Below, one piece after another: positions 55,536-64,000 of a DNA stretch of 64,000 nucleotides. The notes beneath the pieces are model-generated. The model was not told the origin of the DNA. It ran no database searches and worked only from the letters and a program-made list of their open reading frames with translations. Each line of letters begins with the position of its first letter. Position 1 is the stretch's first letter. The stretch comes from Tenrec ecaudatus. Taxonomy: Eukaryota; Chordata; Mammalia; Afrosoricida; Tenrecidae. Location of the stretch: positions 11,801,497 through 11,865,496 of the forward strand of contig NC_134542.1 of assembly GCF_050624435.1 (NCBI RefSeq), written 5' to 3'. A program made the translations under genes and the position numbers.

Positions 55536-56139
55536 GTCTCCCTTTATTCCCGGAGTCTATTTGGTGAACTACATGCGCTAACAATTAGGTGCATAAATGA
55601 CTACCACCTCATTTGGAGGAGGGCTTCCACAGATTCTATCCATTCTCCTCTCCTTCAGGGAGCTCTTTCACTGCAGCAATGTCTTTCTCCCTGGAGGCTT
55701 ATCTACCTGCGATCAGATGGTTGTTTATTTCAGAAAGAAGGAGAGCTCACTGGGCCTTGGTCCCACATCCCTTTTCAATCTAGCTATGTGATTATTGCAG
55801 TTCATATTTTGTTCTGTTCTCTTCCCTCCTGAAATCTTTCCACGTGCTGCATGATCTAGGCAAAGATATAGGAGATTGGCAAATGGTGACCAAACTAACT
55901 CCCGGGGCCGCTTGGCTCCTGCTTTGGCTATGGTGATTGGCATCTCTGAGTAGGCATTCAAATGACTTTGCTTAGGTCTCAGCAAGCATGGTTTCAGAAC
56001 TCCCCATGGCTGATATTCACGCAAGAAGGAAAGTCGTGGTCACACCTGGTGTCACAGGTATGGCTGAAGCAGCTGTTTGATTTTGGAATGGGAGATTTTT
56101 CTTTCATGTCAATTAAGTCTTACCTTACTGGCAACATTC
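55536..56139. other. No feature recognised
   Basis: About 600 bp with no repeat or gene I recognise. Confidence 0.4.
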
Positions 56140-56310
56140 AGGCGATTCTGTAGGGCAGAGTAGAAGCGCTCCATCAGGTTTTTAACTTTGGAAATCTTTA
56201 GGGAAGCAGTCTTCCAGTTTCTAAGGCATAGTGCCTTGTGGGTCCGAACCAGAGACTTTGTGTTTAGCAGCCCAGCCTTTAATCCATTGCAACATCAGTG
56301 CTCCATTACT
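56140..56310 (-). mobile_element. AfroSINE, antisense
   Basis: GATTCTGTAGGGCAGAGTAG (reversed 3' region), AGTGCCTTGTGGGTCCGAACC (reversed B-box) and TTTAGCAGCCCAGCC. The order matches the family. Confidence 0.7.
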
Positions 56311-56514
56311 TAGAATAGATCACACTTGCTACAGGGTTTTCCAGTCTCTGTGGGGGAGCTGATTTGTTTATGTAAAGCTTCCAGTTGGCTTCAGAGAACT
56401 GTGCATGAGGTTTGAATCTATCATTCAATGTGGATCCTGAGTTAACAGCGCAACATGAGCTCTCCCAAACCTATCCCTTCTTGTAGGTTTCTGAACCACT
56501 AGGGACAAGTAGAA

Positions 56515-56675
56515 GGAGCCCTGGTGGTGTAGTGGTTATGAGTTGGGCTGAGATCCTCAGTGTCAGCAGTTTGAAACCACCAGAAACACTGAGGGAGAAA
56601 AATGGGGCTTTCTAATCTCATAAACAGCTACAGTTTTGGAAACCTCAATGGCAGTGAGTTTGGTTTTAAGGGACT
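56515..56675 (+). mobile_element. AfroSINE, well preserved, short
   Basis: GGAGCCCTGGTGGTGTAGTGG head, GTCAGCAGTTTGAAACCACC B-box, and a CAATGGCAGTGAGTTTGG tail. The segment before the tail is shortened compared with other copies. Confidence 0.87.
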
Positions 56676-57754
56676 AGTAGAAGGCTGTGGAAGGGTTAAC
56701 CCCTTGAATTCATGAACGTATCAAGAGGAGTGGAAGCCCTTATTACACGCCAGATATGCAATTTTCTTGCAGAGAAAAATCCTCAATGTTATGAGAAATT
56801 TCATGGTTGAAAGAACATTAAAAAGACTTGTTCCTGGAATACTAGCTTTGGGTAAGCTTACACAGAAAACCTAGCAAGAATGCAATTACTGTATATTACA
56901 TGTTTTTATCTTAATGTCGAAACATGAACAGCAGGAGAGAGAGAAAATGAAGGAAGACATGTTGATTGGAGGGCAGCAGATGCAAGATGTTTTTCTTAGG
57001 ATAGATGTTAAAATCTTGGAAGATGGGCACAAAGGCAATAAGCAAAGATTCATCTGTAAAGGTGGAACTGGTGCGTTCCCAACGATGAAAGCCAAGTGTC
57101 ATGTCTGGCAGATTAGACAGGAGAGTCTTAGAGGGACCACCAGCGCAGCTGAAGGAAACAAAGCCCTATCAGCCAGCATGTCCACCAGGCCTTTACCTTG
57201 ACCTGGGTGGAGTAAGCCATGACATCCACCACCCACAGGATTCAGCCAGGGCAGCCAGAGCCCTCCTGGGGACGAGGCTAAGGGCAGAGTAGCAAGTGTC
57301 CAAGTGGAGTAGGACACGCATTCCGCTTCAGAGTCTACTGGGCACCGAGGGCCTACGTGTCTTTTGTGGAAGGCTTCCATACATCTCTCTTTACCACAGT
57401 GTCTTCCATATTCCTACCTCAAGTCAACAGAAGCCATGCAGGGCAGGGGGAGGGGGAGAGACAAGGAAAGGGGGAAGGACTGGGTGGAAGAGGCGGAGGA
57501 GAAGCAGAAGAAGATCTGGGAAGTAAGCATATCGCTCAAGAGAATGTTGAGAATATTGCCTTGAACTAAACTTACCAACTGCACTGAAGCTTAGTTTCTT
57601 TGATCATGCTACATAGAGATAACATTAAAAAGGATCAGACATTATGGAGAAATAAAGCACTCACTTTTATTTTTACACATTTAAACATGTATAAAAGTAA
57701 ATCCCCCACCGCCCAGGAGTTCTGTTGTGTAAACTATTGGTTTCATTATGAAAC
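56676..57754. other. Anonymous intergenic DNA
   Basis: About 1.08 kb. The stretch 56880-57200 is purine-rich and gives protein-like short frames on the plus strand, but no family resemblance. Nothing is called. Confidence 0.4.
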
Positions 57755-57935
57755 AAAGGAGACCTGGTAGTGTAGTGGTTATGCAATGGGCTGTGATCCC
57801 AATGGTCAGCAGTCTGAAGCCAGCAGCTCCTTAGGAGAAAGATTGGGCGTTCCATGCCTGTAAACAATTATTCAGAAACCCACAGAGGATCTCTATGAGC
57901 CAGCATTGGCTCGATGGCAGCAAATTTCTTTTTTG
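57755..57935 (+). mobile_element. AfroSINE
   Basis: GGAGACCTGGTAGTGTAGTGG head, GGTCAGCAGTCTGAAGCC, CTATGAGCCAGCATTGGC and a TCGATGGCAGCAAATTTC tail. Confidence 0.85.
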
Positions 57936-58144
57936 ATATTATGCAATAAATATGCAGTACAACAGGAAGATGTTTTTGCATACTAGAAGTCCATAAGCAT
58001 TCATTCTAGAATGCACTGTGCTGTCGAGGAGCAATAAGAAGAGACAAGCCTTCTCCTTGCCTTTTTGTTCTGAAATTGTCCTGAAACCATCACCCTTACC
58101 AATTCTTACCCCTGGATCCTTTCTTTACAGAGCTCGATGCTTAG

Positions 58145-58320
58145 TGGAGGGGCCCTGGTGGTGTAGTGGGTGGAGCACTGCGCAGCTCACAGCAAGATTG
58201 GTGATCCAACAAACCAGAAGTTTGAGGCCGTCTCTCCCATGAAGACGTACAGCCTCAAAGATCTTAAGAGAACAATACTACACCTGGACAGTGTTGACTC
58301 AGGAGCAGTGTGTTTGGGGG
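58145..58320 (+). mobile_element. AfroSINE
   Basis: GGCCCTGGTGGTGTAGTGGG head followed by a body with CTCTCCCATGAAGACGTACAG, AGCCTCAAAGATC and a diverged 3' end. Confidence 0.72.
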
Positions 58321-58884
58321 GCTTAATGAGCTCTTCAGAGAAGAGGTGGGGAGGAAGAGGAACCGGCGGGGGGGGGGGGAGGGAAAGAAACACTAGTAGG
58401 CTTCCTTCCTCTCCCCACCCCCCAAGTCCTTTCTCTGTCCAGGTTCTGAAGATGTGGCTCTTGAGTGGTGGCACAGACTATGTAAGGCTCATGGCAGGGA
58501 GACGTCTGCTCTGCTATCTCAGACCTAAATCTTGATTCAGGCCCCTACCAGCCTGGTGCTCCCCACCCCCTGTTCATTTACTTCTTCATTCTATAAAGAG
58601 ACTAGAGGTATTACAACCAGGAAGGAAAAACCCATACACGATCCCCCTCCCCCACCTTCATGGATCGTACAGTCTGAGAAGTAAACAAGGACAGTGAAAA
58701 GAGGGAGAGTTCACAGAGGCATTTTTTCACACCAAGCCTGTTTCAGAAGTTGAATGTGGGAGAATAAAGCATGGCAATAATGTGAAAAATGAGACAATGT
58801 AATCAGGGAGAACTCTAGAGCAATACTGTTCGCCCACGGCTTTGGAGAACGTTCAGAGTTATAGAGACCCTGGAGACAGAGTAG
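58321..58884. other. Anonymous DNA with a G run
   Basis: Contains a run of eleven G after GGC at about 58368-58379 and C-rich patches. No gene or repeat family recognised. Confidence 0.4.
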
Positions 58885-59030
58885 ATCTGCCCCCACAGAG
58901 TTTATCGTCTCTATGGCTGCAGACCGTCTGTCTTTCTATAAAGGACAGATAGTGGACTCGAAGCACCAACCTTTTGGCTGATAAGAAAGTAGTTAAGCAC
59001 TATCGCCACTGCATCAATTTCTAAATCATT
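58885..59030 (-). mobile_element. AfroSINE, antisense
   Basis: ATCGTCTCTATGGCTGCAGACC, ACTCGAAGCACCAACCTTTTG (reversed B-box) and AAGTAGTTAAGCACTATCGCC (reversed head). Confidence 0.7.
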
Positions 59031-60772
59031 TTAGCAACCCGATAGCATGAAGGATTTAGAGAAAGAACCCCGAGTCAATGTTTGCATGTCCAAATTATCT
59101 CTATACTTGACATCATAGAAAGATTTTCTTATATAGGATAGGTCTTCATAAACTTCCGGGAACCATGGAAAAACTCAGAGATAGTAGACTTCTCCCATTA
59201 ACCCTTTGAAGGGCCTCCTCCACTCTAGAGCTCCTACTGCATAAACTGGGGTCAGAGTGGTAGAGCTCAACACAAACCTCTCCCTTAGAAAAACCCCAGC
59301 ACTACCATCCTCCCCCAATGGATTTCTTGCGTTAGGATCTTTGAAGCCAATGCAGAAAAGCCTGCTTGTACACATCAGGCAGATGAAGTCCAGGCACATC
59401 CAGAATGTCAGTGAGCCCATGTGGAACCCAACTTGTCTGTGTCTCCTTTTTCAGTCGTTTGTTATTTTGCCACGTTGGCTCCCCAGTCTCAAGGGGGTTT
59501 CAGGCCCACCCAGGGACTCTTGGAGTCAGCAAGAAAAGATGCAACTGCAGTTAGGTGTTAACATGAAAATTCGAGTCAACTGTGCTAAAAATCACAGCTG
59601 ATGAGATGCTGGGCATTTCCCTGCAATAAGAAGGACATTTATGGAAACAAGCTTGTAGAACATTTTGCTGCTTTCTAAGTCAAAAATAAAATAAAATGAA
59701 ATATGAAGGCATGTGGTGAGGAATGCAGATTGTGTTTTCCAGAACACAATCCATATTCCATTTGCTAACTTTCTGCAGAGGGAGGGGCCCTTTAACATCC
59801 AGCCCTCTCTTGGTGGTGTGTTAGGTTGAAGCGCCTGGAGCGGGGTTGGCTCGATCTCTTCATTGAGTAGTACATTTATTTTGAGTGTGAGAGTAATGAT
59901 CTCTGCAGCAATGAATATGTGTAACTGACCGATAATTGCTGTTACAAAAGTTATATACCCTTACCAACTAAAAACTGTTTCCCTCACCTCTACTATGAAA
60001 TGCTAAGTTCCTATGCAATATGCAATTAAGTGCACAAATGTCCTTGGTAAGGGGAGGTCAGATCTCAAAAGTCTGAATGTGATGGTTTAGTTAGCTCTCC
60101 GTTGGCCATATTTTAAAATTTTCCTGGAAGATCCTAATGTGTGCTTATGATGCAGTCACTGGAATACACACTTGGTGAAATTCTGTCAGAGAAGGGAAAT
60201 GCAAATGGTTTCCAGTGGAATGAGCCCCGGAGAAGGATTGAGTCTGTCAAAGGTTGGAGACCAGGCAATCCTACTGATGCTGCTCCTTCAAGTGAATGTG
60301 GACTTGGTCTTTTCTGCTGTCTCACGTACTTTATACATTTATACTTCACCTCCTCTCCAAAGATGATCTCTGTGTGCTTTCTTCTTCCCCGCTTGAAAGA
60401 GTCTACTTAATGTAGCTTTATAGAGTATATTTCATTATCTACAAAGTGCATGCACAATACTCTTAGTTTTCTAAATTTTTCTGCCTACTGGCTTGTGCTT
60501 ATTCCTCCAGATGAACTTTAGGATCACTCTACTAAGTTCCTACTCTCTGCACTTACTTCCCATCACCAACAAATCCTGGTTTGTATTTGGAGTGTCTTGT
60601 GTCTTTGATTGTTTGGATATTGAATTTTTTCTCTTTTAAAAATTTAGTGATCTATAATTAACATGTCATACAATTCAAGGGCTCAGTTTTACCAAGAAGA
60701 GCTGAACAGTCACCTTCAGCTCCTCCCACCCACTTTCTTTGACAGACTGATGCTGACATTCCCTCTCCTCCT
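59031..60772. other. Anonymous intergenic DNA, 1.7 kb
   Basis: No recognised repeat or gene between the last SINE and the minisatellite. The final 60 bp before the array are pyrimidine-rich (CCTCTCCTCCTCCTCC). Confidence 0.4.
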
Positions 60773-60777
60773 CCTCC

Positions 60778-63692
60778 ATGTCCACAGGCAATCACCACTC
60801 CTCAATGTCCACGGGCAATCACCACTCCTCCATGTCCACGGGCGATCACCACCCCTCCATGTCCACGGGCAACCACCACCCCTCCATGTCCACGGGCAAC
60901 CACCACTCCTCCATGTCCACGGGCAACCACCACTCCTCCATGTCCACGGGCAATCACCACTCCTCCATGTCCACGGGCAATCACCACTCCTCCATGTCCA
61001 CGGGCAATCACCACTCCTCCATGTCCACGGGCAATCACCACTCCTCCATGTCCACAGGCAATCACCACTCCTCCATGTCCACAGGCAATCACCACCCCTC
61101 CATGTCCACAGGCAATCACCACCCCTCCATGTCCACAGGCAATCACCACCCCTCCATGTCCACAGGCAATCACCACCCCTCCATGTCCACAGGCAATCAC
61201 CACCCCTCCATGTCCACAGGCAATCACCACCCCTCCATGTCCACAGGCAATCACCACCCCTCCATGTCCACAGGCAATCACCACCCCTCCATGTCCACAG
61301 GCAATCTCCACTCCTCCATGTCCACAGGCAATCACCACTCCTCCATGTCCACAGGCAATCACCACTCCTCCATGTTCACAGGCAATCACCATTCCTCCAT
61401 GTCCACAGGCAATCACCACTCCTCCATGTCCACAGGCAATCACCACTCCTCCATTGTCCACAGGCAATCGCCACTCCTCCATGTCCACAGGCAATCGCCA
61501 CTCCTCCATGTCCACAGGCAATCGCCACTCCTCCATGTCCACAGGCAATCACCACTCCTCCACGTCCACAGGCAATCACCACCCCTCCACGTCCACAGGC
61601 AATCACCACTCCTCCACGTCCACAGGCAATCACCACCCCTCCACGTCCACAGGCAATCACCACTCCTCCATGTCCACAGGCAATCACCACTCCTCCATGT
61701 CCACAGGCAATCACCACTCCTCCATGTCCACAGGCAATCACCACTCCTCCATGTTCACAGGCAATCACCATTCCTCCATGTCCACAGGCAATCACCACTC
61801 CTCCATGTCCACAGGCAATCACCACTCCTCCATGTCCACAGGCAATCTCCACTCCTCCATGTCCACAGGCAATCGCCACTCCTCCATGTCCACAGGCAAT
61901 CGCCACTCCTCCATGTCCACAGGCAATCACCACTCCTCCACGTCCACAGGCAATCACCACCCCTCCACGTCCACAGGCAATCACCACTCCTCCACGTCCA
62001 CAGGCAATCACCACCCCTCCACGTCCACAGGCAATCACCACTCCTCCATGTCCACAGGCAATCACCACCCCTCCATGTCCACAGGCAATCACCACTCCTC
62101 CATGTCCACAGGCAATCACCACCCCTCCACGTCCACAGGCAATCGCCACTCCTCCACGTCCACAGGCAATCGTCACTCCTCCATGTCCACGGGCAATCAC
62201 CACTCCTCCATGTCCACGGGCAATCACCACTCCTCCATGTCCACAGGCAATCACCACCCCTCCATGTCCACAGGCAATCACCACTCCTCCATGTCCACAG
62301 GCAATCGCCACTCCTCCATGTCCACAGGCAATCGCCACTCCTCCATGTCCACAGGCAATCACCACCCCTCCATGTCCACAGGCAATCACCACTCCTCCAT
62401 GTCCACAGGCAATCGCCACTCCTCCATGTCCACAGGCAATCGCCACCCCTCCATGTCCACAGGCAATCACCACCCCTCCATGTCCACAGGCAATCACCAC
62501 CCCTCCATGTCCACAGGCAATCACCACTCCTCCATGTCCACAGGCAATCACCACTCCTCCATGTCCACAGGCAATCACCACCCCTCCATGTCCACAGGCA
62601 ATCACCACTCCTCCATGTCCACAGGCAATCGCCACTCCTCCATGTCCACAGGCAATCGCCACCCCTCCATGTCCACAGGCAATCACCACTCCTCCATGTC
62701 CACAGGCAATCACCACTCCTCCATGTCCACAGGCAATCACCACCCCTCCATGTCCACAGGCAATCACCACTCCTCCATGTCCACAGGCAATCGCCACTCC
62801 TCCATGTCCACAGGCAATCGCCACCCCTCCATGTCCACAGGCAATCACGACCCCTCCATGTCCACAGGCAATCACCACTCCTCCATGTCCACAGGCAATC
62901 ACCACTCCTCCATGTCCACAGGCAATCACCACCCCTCCATGTCCACAGGCAATCACCACCCCTCCATGTCCACAGGCAATCACCACTCCTCCATGTCCAC
63001 AGGCAATCACCACTCCTCCATGTCCACAGGCAATCACCACTCCTCCATGTCCACAGGCAATCACCACCCCTCCATGTTCACAGGCAATCACCATTCCTCC
63101 ATGTCCACAGGCAATCACCACCCCTCCATGTCCACAGGCAATCACCACCCCTCCATGTCCACAGGCAATCACCACCCCTCCATGTCCACAGGCAATCACC
63201 ACTCCTCCATGTCCACAGGCAATCACCACTCCTCCATGTCCACAGGCAATCACCACCCCTCCATGTCCACAGGCAATCACCACTCCTCCATGTCCACAGG
63301 CAATCACCACTCCTCCATGTCCACAGGCAATCACCACCCCTCCATGTCCACAGGCAATCGCCACTCCTCCATGTCCACAGGCAATCACCACTCCTCCATG
63401 TCCACAGGCAATCACCACTCCCCCATGTCCACAGGCAATCACCACTCCCCCACGTCCACAGGCAATCACCACCCCTCCACGTCCACAGGCAATCACCACT
63501 CCTCCATGTCCACAGGCAATCACCACTCCTCCATGTCCACAGGCAATCACCACCCCTCCATGTCCACAGGCAATCACCACCCCTCCATGTCCACAGGCAA
63601 TCACCACCCCTCCATGTCCACAGGCAATCACCACCCCTCCATGTCCACAGGCAATCACCACTCCTCCATGTCCACAGGCAATCACCACTCTT
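60778..63692. repeat. 27-bp minisatellite, 108 units
   Basis: Unit consensus ATGTCCACAGGCAATCACCA followed by CTCCTCC, 27 bp. The first unit starts at 60778 and the last at 63668; their distance is 107 periods plus one base, owing to a single T insertion near 61453. Units differ at a few sites, nearly all transitions: ATG/ACG, CAC/CGC, ACTCC/ACCCC, ACAGG/ACGGG, and rarer TCC/TTC and CAC/CTC. Blocks of variant units recur, showing higher-order duplication. The period is a multiple of three and the unit lacks stops in all plus frames and two minus frames, so frames of 750-1,025 codons run through it. No flanking gene structure, codon-position bias or known protein supports coding. Confidence 0.95.
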
Positions 63693-64000
63693 GTTAGTAT
63701 TCTCATCTTTCCGTCAGTCCCAGTTTCCCTGTACAGATGACTGTAGAAGACGAGCGTATACAGCGAGCAAGGATCCATCAACGATGGCCATTCAAAACTG
63801 GTAGAGATTTCAGTATCATAGAAAACAGAGACCATTAAAAGCTTAGCATCAATTCGCATATATAGGACGACCCATGTGTCCTATGAATTGGATTTTGAGC
63901 TCATCAGTAAACTTCCATTTTTTCCATGATAGCATTTCACCTTTCTGATTAATTTGTTTAAAACTTTTATTCAGAAAACTTTCATTTATCTTTTTCTCTT
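63693..64000. other. No feature recognised
   Basis: AT-rich flank of the minisatellite up to the window edge. Nothing recognised. Confidence 0.5.

Noticed and set aside
60778-63692. CRISPR-like array
   Set aside because: The units are contiguous 27-bp tandem repeats with no unique spacers, in a mammalian genome.
60663-63740. A 1,025-codon repetitive protein on the plus strand
   Set aside because: The frame is open because of the 27-bp unit, other frames are equally open, one base shifts it without effect, and unit variants change residues freely.
61376-63859. An 827-codon glycine-rich frame on the minus strand
   Set aside because: Mirror of the same minisatellite. No start context, splice structure or known protein.

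Overview
This window looks like mammalian intergenic DNA from an afrotherian, most likely a tenrec. I infer this from its repeats. There are dozens of tRNA-derived SINEs of the AfroSINE kind. RTE-type LINE fragments share their 3' tail with those SINEs. There is a long antisense L1, and two short hAT elements have the termini of the SPIN family, which is known from tenrecs among afrotherians. I found no functional protein-coding gene, no conserved exon I recognise and no RNA gene. The only gene-derived sequence is a processed retrocopy of SET at about 24.26-25.41 kb, minus strand.

Layout. 0-7.3 kb: RTE pieces, a solo LTR with a perfect 5-bp duplication, an internally deleted mariner (3640-4558) and several SINEs. 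7.4-14.6 kb: one near-complete but dead minus-strand L1 with 3' UTR, ORF2, a shortened ORF1 and a 5' UTR with tandem monomers. It is interrupted by a 5'-inverted retroposon (10556-11064). 14.6-19.3 kb: a plus-strand RTE copy split by a candidate solo LTR, then MIR, SINEs and an antisense RTE piece. 19.3-24.2 kb: mostly anonymous DNA with a second solo LTR (22816-23327). 24.2-38 kb: the SET retrocopy, anonymous DNA and many SINEs. 35.5-53.7 kb: further LTRs, several copies of an L1-like-mobilised retroposon with an AATAAA end, two SPIN-type elements (one inside an RTE) and a three-level nest at 51.6-53.7 kb (MIR, then mariner, then retroposon). 53.7-60.7 kb: SINEs in anonymous DNA. 60.77-63.69 kb: a 27-bp minisatellite of 108 units with visible higher-order duplications.

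The parts do not form a pathway. They record successive transposon invasions, and several nests give relative ages: RTE before SPIN and before an LTR; MIR before mariner before retroposon; L1 before retroposon. The very long open frames at the right end come from the 27-bp unit, which is a multiple of three and lacks stop codons in most frames; I do not regard them as genes. Family names come from recalled repeat consensus sequences, not from a search, and boundaries without a target-site duplication are approximate.
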